DNA of 64,000 nt, from positions 62,001 through 126,000 of the forward strand of contig CAVXSI010000015.1 of the NCBI GenBank assembly GCA_963764365.1. The letters run 5' to 3'. A program made the translations under genes and the position numbers. Below the pieces are notes generated by a model. That model was not told where the DNA came from. It was given only the letters and a program-made list of their open reading frames with translations, and did no database searches. Of the stretch, positions 30,250-37,987 are shown in pieces; positions within the stretch are counted from its first letter, which is position 1; each line of letters starts with the position of its first letter. This stretch comes from VRUE01 sp963764365 (GTDB taxonomy: Bacteria > Actinomycetota > Thermoleophilia > Solirubrobacterales > 70-9).

Positions 30250-30426
30250 ATGGCCTTTGAGAGTCCATCTCCAAACCCCCCGCGCACGCCTGGCGGCGGC
30301 GGACACTGCGCGGTGCGGCGTCCTCGGGTTTGCCTTTGGCACCACCAAAGGCTGCACCCTGAGTCCTTGCCCCGCTTGGTCCGGCGCTCGCCAGTCGCAC
30401 ACGCGGGGTTTCGAGATGGCCTCTAA
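30250..30426 (+). CDS. possible 58-aa upstream reading frame before ispG
   Basis: TAGCCT at 30238-30243 stands six bases before ATG 30250, the leaderless spacing of this window, but that ATG opens only a 58-codon frame running through hairpin element F. It ends at TAA 30424-30426, ten bases inside ispG. The product is Pro/Arg-rich with no recognisable domain. It may couple translation into ispG, or mark an ispG start that the hairpin element has displaced. Confidence 0.3.
   Translation: MAFESPSPNPPRTPGGGGHCAVRRPRVCLWHHQRLHPESLPRLVRRSPVAHAGFRDGL
30260..30424 (+). repeat. hairpin element F (loop type 1) at the ispG start
   Basis: Imperfect arms of about 36 bp (30260-30295 with 30389-30424) enclose a core with GGCGTCCTCGG (30317-30327) and CCCTGAGTCCTTG (30357-30369). 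Between the boxes lies an inner hairpin CCTTTGG/CCAAAGG (30333-30351). The boxes match those of elements A, B and C; the inner hairpin differs. The right arm includes the ispG start codon. Confidence 0.6.
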
Positions 30427-31672
30427 GCGGCAGATATTCGTCGGCGGCGTGCCGATCGGCGGTGGGGCGCCGGTCGCCGTGCAGACGATGACCAAGACCG
30501 AGACCGCCAACCTGGCGGCGACGATGGAGCAGATCCGCAAGGTCGCCGACGCCGGAGCCGACATCGTGCGGGTCGCGGTGCCGCGCGAGGAGGACGCCGA
30601 GGCGCTGAGGACGATCGTCGAGCAGTCGCCGATCCCGGTGATCGCCGACATCCACTTCAACCACACCCTGGCGCTGAAGGCGATCGACGCCGGCGCCCAC
30701 TGCATCCGCCTCAACCCGGGCAACATCGGCGGCCGCGAGAAAGTCGCCGAGGTCGCCGAGCGGGCGACCGCCGCCGGGGTGCCGATGCGGATCGGGGTCA
30801 ACTCGGGATCGCTGCCCAAGCACCTGCACGAGCTCGAGCGCGAGCAGCCGGTCGAGGCGCTGGTCGCCGCCGCGGTCGAGTTCGTCGCGCTGATGGAGAG
30901 CCTCGAGTTCGAGGACTTCAAGGTCTCGATCAAGTCGACCAACGTCCCCAATACGATCGCCGCCAACCGCCTGCTCTCCGTGAAGATCCCCTACCCGCTG
31001 CACCTCGGGATCACCGAGGCCGGGACGAAATGGGGCGGCTCGCTCAAATCCGCGGTCGGGTTGGGGACGCTGCTCGCCGACGGGGTCGGCGACACGATCC
31101 GGGTCAGCCTCTCGACCTTCCACGCCGAGGAGGAGGTCAAGGTCGCCTGGGAGATCCTCAAGGCGCTGCAGCTGCGCGAGCGCGGTCCGGTGCTGATCGC
31201 CTGCCCGACCTGCGGCCGCCTGCAGTTCGACATGGACTCGGTCGTCGCCGAGATCGAGCGGCGGCTGGAGCGTTACGCCGAGCCGGTCGAGGTCGCGGTG
31301 CTGGGCTGCGCGGTGAACGGGATCGGCGAGGCGAGCCACGCCGACTTCGGGATCGCCGGGGCGAAGAACGAGGGGCTGATCTTCGCCGGCGGCAAGCCGC
31401 TGAGGAAGGTGCCGCAGGCGCAGCTCGTCGACACCCTGTTCGAGGAGATCGACAAGAGCCTGGGGCGCGAGGGCAGGGTCGAGTTCGACGAGGCCGAGTC
31501 GCGCGAGGGGGCCGAGTGGCTGGCGAGGATCGAGGAGGAGAACGCGGGGGACCTGACGCCGGAGAAGATCGCGCAGTTGGAGCATGAGGCGGCGGAAAAG
31601 GGGGAGTCGGATCGCGTGCTGCTGGACGAGGATGCGTCGCCCACTGCCGGGCGTAGGTTCACCAGGGCCTAG
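30417..31672 (+). CDS. ispG: 4-hydroxy-3-methylbut-2-enyl diphosphate synthase
   Basis: Iron-sulfur enzyme of the MEP pathway (also called GcpE). From ATG 30417: VGGVPIGGGAPVAVQTMTKT at the N-terminus, VIADIHFNHTLAL, LNPGNIGG, and the [4Fe-4S] part CPTCGRLQFD and VLGCAVNGIGEA. 418 residues. Upstream in-frame codons run through the hairpin element and are not conserved-looking, so the internal ATG is preferred. Confidence 0.95.
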
Positions 31673-31706
31673 CGGCCAGGCGGGCGGGTCCTGCCCGAGT
31701 AGTGGA

Positions 31707-31712
31707 TAGGTT
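31707..31712 (+). promoter_or_regulatory. leaderless -10 element of proS
   Basis: TAGGTT, six bases, then GTG 31719. It supports this GTG as the true start. Confidence 0.5.
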
Positions 31713-31718
31713 TCCAGT

Positions 31719-33407
31719 GTGACTCGCCTTAGCCAAGCCTTTATCCCGACGCTCAAGGACGCCCCGGCCGATGCCGAGGCTCTCTCGCACAAGCTGATGG
31801 CGCGAGCCGGGCTGATCCGGCAGCTGGGGGCGGGGTTGTGGACCTATCTGCCTGCTGGATGGCGGGTGCAACGGAGGGTCGAGGCGATCCTGCGGGAGGA
31901 GATGGCGGGGATCGGGTGTCAGGAGATGCTGATGCCGGTGCTGCAGCCGGCCGAGCCGTGGAAGAAGACGGGGCGCTACGCGATCGACGAGCTGTTCAAG
32001 CTCGAGGACCGCAAGGGGGCGGAGATGGTCCTGGCGATGACGCACGAGGAGTGCGTGACCTTCCACGTCGGGCGGGAGGTGCGGTCGTATCGCGACCTGC
32101 CGCTGATGCTGTTCCAGATCCAGACCAAGGAGCGCGACGAGCCGCGGCCGCGGGCCGGGGTGCTGCGCACCCGCGAGTTCACGATGAAGGACGCCTACTC
32201 CTTCGACCGCGACGAGGAGGGGCTGGCGCGCTCCTACGAGCTGCAGAGCGAGGCCTACGGGCGGATCTTCGACCGCTGCGGGCTGCGCTGGTACCGGGTC
32301 GAGTCCGACGTCGGGATGATGGGCGGCTCCGGCGCCCACGAGTACATGGCGCCCTGCCCGGCCGGTGAGAACGAGGTCGCGCTGGCGCCCGGCTACGCGG
32401 CCAACGTCGAGATCGCCTCGGCCGAGCCGCGGGCGGTCGAGCTGCCGGCGCCGCTGCCGGCGCCCGAGCGGGTGGAGACGCCCGGCCTGACCACGGTCGA
32501 GCAGGTCTCCGGCTCGCTCGGCGTCGCGCCCGGCGCCCTGATCAAGGCGATGCCGGTGGTGGTCGAGGGCCGCGGGCTCGTGCTGGTCCTGCTGCGCGGG
32601 GACCACCGCCTCAACGAGATCAAGCTGCGCAACGGCATCGGAACCGACTTCCGGCAGGCGAGGCCGGAGGAGATCGAGGCCGAGCTGGGCCCGGTCGGCT
32701 ACGTCGGCCCGGTCGGCGCCGGCCTGCCGATCGTCAAGGACGCGGCGATCGCCGGCGACTCCTACGTCTGCGGCGCGAACGAGGCGAACGCGCACCTGCG
32801 CGGCGTCTCGCCGGACAGGGACTTCGAATCCCACGAGATGGACGTGCGCACCGTCGAGGCCGGCGACACCGCGCCCGACGGCGGCGCGATCGAGATCGAG
32901 CCGGCGATCGAGGTCGGCAACATCTTCAAGCTCGGCACTCGCTACTCGGAGCCGCTCGGGGCGACCTTCCTCGACGAGGGTGGGACCGAACGGCCGATCG
33001 TGATGGGCAGCTACGGGATCGGCCCGGCGCGGATCGTCGCCGCGGCGATCGAGCAGAGGGCGGACGAGCGAGGGATCGTCTGGCCGGCGTCGCTGGCACC
33101 CTGGCAGGTCCACCTGGTCTCGCTGGCCAAGGCCGGCGAGCCGGAGCGCGAGGCCGCCGACGGCCTCTACGAGGAGCTGCGAGAGCGCGGCGCCGAGGTG
33201 CTCTACGACGACCGCGATGCCGGGCCCGGCGAGAAGCTGACCGACGCCGAGCTGCTCGGCTGCCCGCTGCGAGTCGTCGCCGGCCGGCGCGGGCTCGCCA
33301 ACGGCGTGGTCGAGGCGAGCGAGCGCGACGGCGGCGCCGAGCACGAGCTGCCGCTCGCCGAGGCGGCCGAGCGGGCGCTGGGGCTGTTGCAGGGCCCCGA
33401 TGGCTGA
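31719..33407 (+). CDS. proS: prolyl-tRNA synthetase, bacterial type
   Basis: Class II synthetase charging tRNA-Pro. 562 residues with the editing (INS) domain between motifs 2 and 3. LIRQLGAGLWTYLPAGWRV, MLMPVLQPAEPWKKTGRY, MTHEECVTFHV, REFTMKDAYSFD (motif 2), the INS domain at about residues 230-385, and VMGSYGIGPARIVAAAIEQ (motif 3) can be followed without a break. The stop overlaps the pgsA-like ATG by eight bases. Confidence 0.95.
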   Translation: MTRLSQAFIPTLKDAPADAEALSHKLMARAGLIRQLGAGLWTYLPAGWRVQRRVEAILREEMAGIGCQEMLMPVLQPAEPWKKTGRYAIDELFKLEDRKGAEMVLAMTHEECVTFHVGREVRSYRDLPLMLFQIQTKERDEPRPRAGVLRTREFTMKDAYSFDRDEEGLARSYELQSEAYGRIFDRCGLRWYRVESDVGMMGGSGAHEYMAPCPAGENEVALAPGYAANVEIASAEPRAVELPAPLPAPERVETPGLTTVEQVSGSLGVAPGALIKAMPVVVEGRGLVLVLLRGDHRLNEIKLRNGIGTDFRQARPEEIEAELGPVGYVGPVGAGLPIVKDAAIAGDSYVCGANEANAHLRGVSPDRDFESHEMDVRTVEAGDTAPDGGAIEIEPAIEVGNIFKLGTRYSEPLGATFLDEGGTERPIVMGSYGIGPARIVAAAIEQRADERGIVWPASLAPWQVHLVSLAKAGEPEREAADGLYEELRERGAEVLYDDRDAGPGEKLTDAELLGCPLRVVAGRRGLANGVVEASERDGGAEHELPLAEAAERALGLLQGPDG

Positions 33408-34053
33408 AACCGCCCCGTTCGGCCGTGGCCGCGTGCGCCGCCTGTTCGGGCTCGACCGCAGCGGCCCGCCGCCGCCGCAGACGCGGGCCGGCGAACCGCT
33501 CAACCCCTGGACGCTGCCGAACCTGGTCGGCTACCTGCGACTCGCCGGGCTGCCGGTCTTCCTCTGGCTCTCGTTCGAATCTGGGGACGGCCGCAGCGCC
33601 GCCGCCGCGACGCTCTTCTGGCTGATCGCCGCCGGCGACTACCTCGACGGCTTCCTCGCCCGGGTCACCGGCCAGTACAGCCGCCTGGGGACGATGCTCG
33701 ACCCGCTGATCGACCGGCTGACGATCCTCTCCGGCGCGGCCGTCTGCTGGCACTTCGAATTGCTGCCGCGCTGGGCGCTGGCGCTGCTCGTCGCCCGCGA
33801 GGTCGCGATGCTGGCGATCGCCCAGTACGGCTTGCGCCACGGCGTGCAGATCGCGGTCAACTGGCCGGGGCGGATCTCGGTCTTCCCGATCATGGGCGGG
33901 ATCTTCCTCGCCCTCGTCTTCGCCGGTTGGGTGCCGGCGGCGCTGCTGATCGTCGGCGTCGCCCTGGCGATCCTGGCGACCGCGCTCTACGCCCGGTCCG
34001 GGCTGCGGACGGTGCGCGAGCGCCGCTCGCAAGCCGCCGCCCAGTCTCGATAA
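33400..34053 (+). CDS. CDP-alcohol phosphatidyltransferase (PgsA-like)
   Basis: Integral membrane phospholipid synthase; phosphatidylglycerophosphate synthase or a cardiolipin-type enzyme is likely. The catalytic motif D-x2-DG-x2-AR-x8-G-x3-D-x3-D is intact in YLDGFLARVTGQYSRLG followed by TMLDPLIDR. 217 residues, about five membrane helices, 30-residue basic N-terminus. In mycobacteria a pgsA gene also lies shortly upstream of garA and the MerR gene, as here. Confidence 0.88.
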   Translation: MAETAPFGRGRVRRLFGLDRSGPPPPQTRAGEPLNPWTLPNLVGYLRLAGLPVFLWLSFESGDGRSAAAATLFWLIAAGDYLDGFLARVTGQYSRLGTMLDPLIDRLTILSGAAVCWHFELLPRWALALLVAREVAMLAIAQYGLRHGVQIAVNWPGRISVFPIMGGIFLALVFAGWVPAALLIVGVALAILATALYARSGLRTVRERRSQAAAQSR

Positions 34054-34148
34054 ACCTTCAACCTTCAGTTGAACCTTTGGCGCGGCGACCTATAATCCCC
34101 GCAGCGGCCAACGGAGGCGAGCCACGCCTCCCGATCTCAAGGAGCGAG

Positions 34149-34421
34149 ATGGAGGACACCTTTCCCGATCTCGGTTCGCTCAGCGACAAAGAGCTGAAGG
34201 ACCTGATCGACAAGCTCACCACCGAGGAGAACGAGATCTCCTACAAGCGCCGGGTCCTGCACGGCAAGATCGACATCCTGCGTGCCGAGCTGGTCAACCG
34301 GCTGCGGCAGAAGCGCGAAAGCGGCGACTCGCTGATCTCCGGCGACGACGTCGCCCAGCTGACCGAGATCCTCGCCGGCAAGGCGCAGCAGGCGCCGCCG
34401 GAGGACGAGCCGGCGGCCTGA
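34149..34421 (+). CDS. RsiG-like small helical protein (candidate c-di-GMP-binding anti-sigma factor)
   Basis: 90 residues, mostly two amphipathic helices. The second helix carries Glu-x3-Ser-x2-Arg-x3-His-x3-Asp (in EENEISYKRRVLHGKID). This fits the RsiG c-di-GMP signature E(x)3S(x)2R(x)3Q(x)3D at every position except Gln to His. Streptomyces RsiG holds the sigma factor WhiG when c-di-GMP is bound. With a single motif copy the protein would have to dimerise, as reported for Rubrobacter. A perfect TATAAT lies at about 34091 and AAGGAGCG precedes the ATG. Function is inferred; no sigma factor gene is in view. Confidence 0.6.
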   Translation: MEDTFPDLGSLSDKELKDLIDKLTTEENEISYKRRVLHGKIDILRAELVNRLRQKRESGDSLISGDDVAQLTEILAGKAQQAPPEDEPAA

Positions 34422-34433
34422 GGCGGAACGGCG

Positions 34434-34907
34434 ATGGCGGTCCACTGCCCGGAGTGCGGCTTCGTCAACCCCGAGGGGGCCAACTACTGCCAGAAGTGTG
34501 GCGCCTACCTCGGCGGTCCCAAAGACGGGGGGGACGAGCCGACGACGATGACCTACAGGGTCGGCGAGACCGGCGACATGGAGCCGATCGAGATCGACGA
34601 GATCCTCGAGGAGAGCGGCGCGGCGCTGGTGATCCGCGCCGGCGGCGGCCGCGCCGGCGAGAGCTTCACGGTGACCGACGACCGGATCAGCATCGGCCGC
34701 AGCCCCGACGCCGGCGTCTTCCTCGACGACGTCACCGTCTCCCGCAACCACGCGCTGCTGGTGCGGCGGCGCGACGGCTTCTACATCGACGACCTCGGCT
34801 CGCTCAACGGCACCTACGTCAACCGGCGGCGGATCGAGTCGCACCGGCTCGCCGACGGCGACGAGATCCAGGTCGGCAAGTACAAGCTCAGCTACCTGGA
34901 GAAGTAG
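34434..34907 (+). CDS. zinc-ribbon and FHA domain protein, GarA/OdhI-like
   Basis: 157 residues. An N-terminal zinc ribbon (CPECGFVNPEGANYCQKCG) is followed by an acidic linker with TTMTYRVGETGDM, which resembles the Thr-phosphorylation region of GarA/OdhI. A C-terminal FHA domain follows: ISIGRSPDAGVFLDDVTVSR, NHALL, DLGSLNGTYVNRRRI. GarA binds and restrains 2-oxoglutarate dehydrogenase until phosphorylated. The zinc ribbon is not part of mycobacterial GarA. It sits nine bases before the MerR gene, mirroring Rv1827-Rv1828. Confidence 0.85.
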   Translation: MAVHCPECGFVNPEGANYCQKCGAYLGGPKDGGDEPTTMTYRVGETGDMEPIEIDEILEESGAALVIRAGGGRAGESFTVTDDRISIGRSPDAGVFLDDVTVSRNHALLVRRRDGFYIDDLGSLNGTYVNRRRIESHRLADGDEIQVGKYKLSYLEK

Positions 34908-34916
34908 GGGGAGAGG

Positions 34917-35657
34917 ATGGCGGTCTCCGAGCAGCAGCCGCGCCAGCGCGATTCCCGGCCCCGCAAGGCGCTGACGATCGGCGCCGTCTGCAAGATCCTG
35001 CAGAACGAGTTCGACGACATCTCGATCTCCAAGATCCGCTACCTGGAGGACCAGAAGCTGCTGACGCCGCGGCGGACCCCGGGGGGCTACCGGCTCTACA
35101 GCCAGTCCGACGTCGAGCGCCTGCGGACGATCCTGCACCTGCAGCGCGACGAGTTCCTGCCGCTGCGGGTGATCCGCCAGGAGCTGGCGGCGGGCGGCGA
35201 CATCGACCTCGGCGCCGGCAGCGACAAGCGCCCGGCGGCAGGCGCGGTGCGGCGGGCGATCCTCGTCAACACCTCGAGCGCCTACCTCACCCTCGACGAG
35301 GTGGTCGAGGAGACCGGGGCGCGCCACGAGCTGATCGCCGAGCTGGAGAACTTCGGCATCGTCCAGCCCGAGGAGCGCGACGGCACGACGGTCTACGACG
35401 AGACCGACCGGGAGATCGTCCGCGCGGCCAACGAGCTCTCGCGGGTCGGCGTCGGGGCGCGCAACCTGCGCGTCTTCCGCTCCTCGGCCGACCGCGAGGC
35501 GCAGCTGCTGGAAGCGCTGCTGGGGCCGTCGCTGCGCTCGCGCAACCCGGAGCGGCGCAAGGAGGCCCTGGAGAGCCTTGAGAGCCTGGCGGCGACGGTC
35601 AGCCACCTCAAGCACCTGCTCCTGGTCAGGGATCTGCGCCGCCTGGCCGGCGATTAG
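34917..35657 (+). CDS. MerR-family regulator, FtsR-like
   Basis: 246 residues. The N-terminal winged helix (about residues 18-85) reads IGAVCKILQNEFDDISISKIRYLED and RRTPGGYRLYSQSDVERL in parts; this is the pattern of Rv1828 and corynebacterial FtsR, a regulator of ftsZ. The C-terminal half is a second, helical domain with no metal-binding cysteines. GarA-like gene upstream. The stop codon lies inside the left arm of hairpin element A. Confidence 0.85.
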   Translation: MAVSEQQPRQRDSRPRKALTIGAVCKILQNEFDDISISKIRYLEDQKLLTPRRTPGGYRLYSQSDVERLRTILHLQRDEFLPLRVIRQELAAGGDIDLGAGSDKRPAAGAVRRAILVNTSSAYLTLDEVVEETGARHELIAELENFGIVQPEERDGTTVYDETDREIVRAANELSRVGVGARNLRVFRSSADREAQLLEALLGPSLRSRNPERRKEALESLESLAATVSHLKHLLLVRDLRRLAGD

Positions 35658-35758
35658 GAGCGCGAGAGGCGGCGTCTGGCGGTGTCCTCAGCCGCTCGCG
35701 TGCAGAGCACGCCACGCTTCCTGCGTCCTTGCCAGACTTGCCTCTCGCGCTCCTAATC
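35652..35758 (+). repeat. hairpin element A (loop type 1) between the MerR and START genes
   Basis: A perfect 19-bp outer stem (35652-35670 with 35740-35758) and a second stem GTCTGGC/GCCAGAC enclose the core. The core has GGTGTCCTCAG, the inner hairpin CGTGC-AGA-GCACG (35699-35711) and CCTGCGTCCTTG. It fills the entire intergenic gap and takes in the upstream stop codon. The core matches elements B and C almost base for base while the stem is unique. Confidence 0.8.
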
Positions 35759-35759
35759 C

Positions 35760-36224
35760 ATGTCCCGAGTAACGCGACAAAGAAAAATTGCAGCGCCAGT
35801 CGCCGACGTCTGGGACCTGGTCTCCGACCCCTACAGCCTGCCGCGCTGGTGGCCGCGCACCGGCCGGGTCGAGAACGTCGAGCTGAAGCCGGAAGGGCGG
35901 CGCAGCCAGTGGACCAAGGTGCTGCAGACCGCCGAGGGACGGGGCGTGCGGGCCGACTTCCGCTGCGTCAGCTCGGCCGCCGGCGAGCGCTACGTATGGG
36001 AGCAGCAGCTCGAGGGCACGCCGTTCGAGCGCCACCTGAGGGCTTCGTCGGTCGAGGTGGCCCTGCGCGAGAGGGACGGTGGGACCGAGGTCAGCCTGAC
36101 CTCGGCGCAGACGCTGCGCGGGATGTCTCGGCTCGGCTCGCCGATGATGCGCGGCGGCCAGGGCAAGATCCTCGACCAAGCGCTAGACGGCCTCGACCAA
36201 GCGCTGACCGGGGGCAAGGAATGA
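35760..36224 (+). CDS. START-fold (SRPBCC) lipid-binding or cyclase-like protein
   Basis: 154 residues with the pattern of the polyketide cyclase/dehydrase and AHA1/START superfamily: VADVWDLVSDPYSLPRWWP near the N-terminus, a beta-rich middle, and a long C-terminal helix (MRGGQGKILDQALDGLDQAL). The ligand is unknown. The stop overlaps the ATG of the flavoprotein gene, so the pair is probably co-expressed and related in function. Confidence 0.8.
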   Translation: MSRVTRQRKIAAPVADVWDLVSDPYSLPRWWPRTGRVENVELKPEGRRSQWTKVLQTAEGRGVRADFRCVSSAAGERYVWEQQLEGTPFERHLRASSVEVALRERDGGTEVSLTSAQTLRGMSRLGSPMMRGGQGKILDQALDGLDQALTGGKE

Positions 36225-37894
36225 GTGCGCATGGCGACTTTGTTTCGCTATCCGAAACAAAGTCGCCATGCGCGCCGAGGAGAGACTCGAAGTGGTGGGG
36301 GTGGGGCGATCCGGCGATCGCGCCCGAGCTGGATTCCGCGGCACTGGCGACGCTGCGCGAGCGGGTCGGGGAGCTGGAGCCGTCGCCGCACCCGACCGAC
36401 GTTCGGCGCGTCGATCTGCCGCCGGCCGAGCCGCTGCCGGCCGCCCTGGTCGAGGCGGTCGGCGAGGACGCGGTGTTCGACTCGACCGAGGACCGGGTCC
36501 GGCACGCGACCGGCTGCGGCTACAGGGACCTGGCGCTGCTGCGCGGCGGCCGGTTGGAGGCGGCGCCCGACGCGGTGCTGCTGCCCGCCGACGCCGAGGC
36601 GGTGCGGCGGGTGCTCGACGTCTGCGCCGCCGAAGGCATCGCCGTGGTTCCCTACGGCGGCGGCACCAGCGTGGTCGGCGGGATCGAGCCGCTGCGCGGC
36701 GATCACCCGCGCCTGGTCAGCCTCGACCTCGCCCGCCTGCGCGGCGTCGAGGTCGACCGCCGCTCGCTGACCGCCCGGCTCGGCGCCGGGCTGCGCGGCC
36801 CGGAGGCCGAAGCGGCGCTGAGCGCCGAGGGCGTCGTCCTCGGCCACTACCCGCAGTCGTTCGAGTACGCGACGATCGGCGGCTTCGCCGCGACCCGCTC
36901 CGCCGGTCAGGCCTCGAGCGGCTACGGCCGCTTCGACGAGTTGGTCGACGGCCTGCGGATGATCTGCCCGGCCGGCGACCTGCGCACGCTGGAGACGCCG
37001 CACACCGCCGCCGGTCCCTCGCTGCGCGAGGTCGCGCTCGGCTCCGAGGGTGCGTTCGGGGTGATCCCAGAGGTGACCGTGCGGGTCCGCCCGGCGCCAC
37101 AGCAGCGCCGCTACGAGGCCTGGATCGCCGAGAGCTTCGAGGCCGGCGCCGGGATCGTCCGGGCGCTCGGCCAGGGCCCCGGCCTGCCCGACGTGATCCG
37201 CCTCTCCGACGAGGAGGAGACCGCGGTCTCGCTGGCGCTGTCGGGCCCGCGCGGCGCCGCCGGCTCGCTGTTCGGCGGCTACCTCGGACTGCGCGGAAAG
37301 CGCCGCGGCTGCCTGATCGTCGTCGGCATCGAGGGCGACCCGGAGTCGGTCGCCCGCCGGCGGGCCCTCTCAGTGCGGGCGCTGCGCCGCGGCGGCGCCG
37401 CCTTCCTCGGCCGGGCCGCCGGGCGCTCCTGGGAGCACGGCCGCTACCAGGGCCCGTACATGCGCGACACGCTGATGGAGATGGGCGCGCTCGTCGAGAC
37501 GCTCGAGACCTCGCACACCTGGAGCCGACTGGGCGAGCTGCACGACGCCGTCGCGGCCGCAATCCGCGACTCCCTGGCCGCGCAGGGCACGCCGGGACTC
37601 GTCCTCTGCCACCTCTCGCACGCCTACGCCGACGGCGCCTCGCTCTACTTCACCTTCATCGCCCGCGCCCGCCACGGGGCCGAGGTCGAACAGTGGGCGC
37701 AGGTCAAGCGCGCCGCCTCCGAGGCGATCGTCGCCACCGGCGGCACGATCACCCACCACCACGGGGTCGGCCGCGACCACGCCCCCTACATGGAGGCCGA
37801 GGTGGGGCGGACCGGGATCGAGGTGCTGCGGGCGGTCAAGGAGCGACTTGACCCGACGGGCATCATGAACCCTGGCAAGCTCATTCCCGGCTGA
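36221..37894 (+). CDS. FAD-linked oxidase, alkyldihydroxyacetonephosphate synthase-like
   Basis: 557 residues. FAD-binding PCMH domain with VVPYGGGTSVVGGIEP and FEYATIGGFAATRSAGQASSG (in parts), and a C-terminal catalytic part with ITHHHGVGRDHAPYM and DPTGIMNPGKL. WWGWGDP near residue 25 is typical of AGPS and its actinobacterial homologues, which may make ether lipids. The exact substrate is uncertain. The first 20 codons are a perfect palindrome (36227-36273), so those residues look added rather than conserved. Confidence 0.85.
   Translation: MSAHGDFVSLSETKSPCAPRRDSKWWGWGDPAIAPELDSAALATLRERVGELEPSPHPTDVRRVDLPPAEPLPAALVEAVGEDAVFDSTEDRVRHATGCGYRDLALLRGGRLEAAPDAVLLPADAEAVRRVLDVCAAEGIAVVPYGGGTSVVGGIEPLRGDHPRLVSLDLARLRGVEVDRRSLTARLGAGLRGPEAEAALSAEGVVLGHYPQSFEYATIGGFAATRSAGQASSGYGRFDELVDGLRMICPAGDLRTLETPHTAAGPSLREVALGSEGAFGVIPEVTVRVRPAPQQRRYEAWIAESFEAGAGIVRALGQGPGLPDVIRLSDEEETAVSLALSGPRGAAGSLFGGYLGLRGKRRGCLIVVGIEGDPESVARRRALSVRALRRGGAAFLGRAAGRSWEHGRYQGPYMRDTLMEMGALVETLETSHTWSRLGELHDAVAAAIRDSLAAQGTPGLVLCHLSHAYADGASLYFTFIARARHGAEVEQWAQVKRAASEAIVATGGTITHHHGVGRDHAPYMEAEVGRTGIEVLRAVKERLDPTGIMNPGKLIPG
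36227..36273. repeat. perfect 21-bp palindrome with 5-nt loop inside the AGPS-like gene
   Basis: 36227-36247 is the exact reverse complement of 36253-36273 with loop CTATC. It lies immediately after the start codon of the flavoprotein gene. In mRNA it would make a very stable hairpin over the translation start, so it may restrict initiation. Confidence 0.85.
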
Positions 37895-37986
37895 TGTGGC
37901 ACGGCGCATGTCGGCGTCCTCGGTCGCTCGCGTGCAGAGCACGCCACGCTCCCTGCGTCCTTGACCTGCTTGGCCACATCAGCCGG
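37887..37986 (+). repeat. hairpin element B (loop type 1) after the AGPS-like gene
   Basis: A perfect 14-bp stem (37887-37900 with 37973-37986) encloses the conserved core 37913-37963: GGCGTCCTCGG, inner hairpin CGTGC-AGA-GCACG (37931-37943), CCTGCGTCCTTG. The left arm contains the stop codon of the flavoprotein gene; the right arm ends next to the stop of the convergent gene. Confidence 0.8.
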
Positions 37987-37987
37987 A

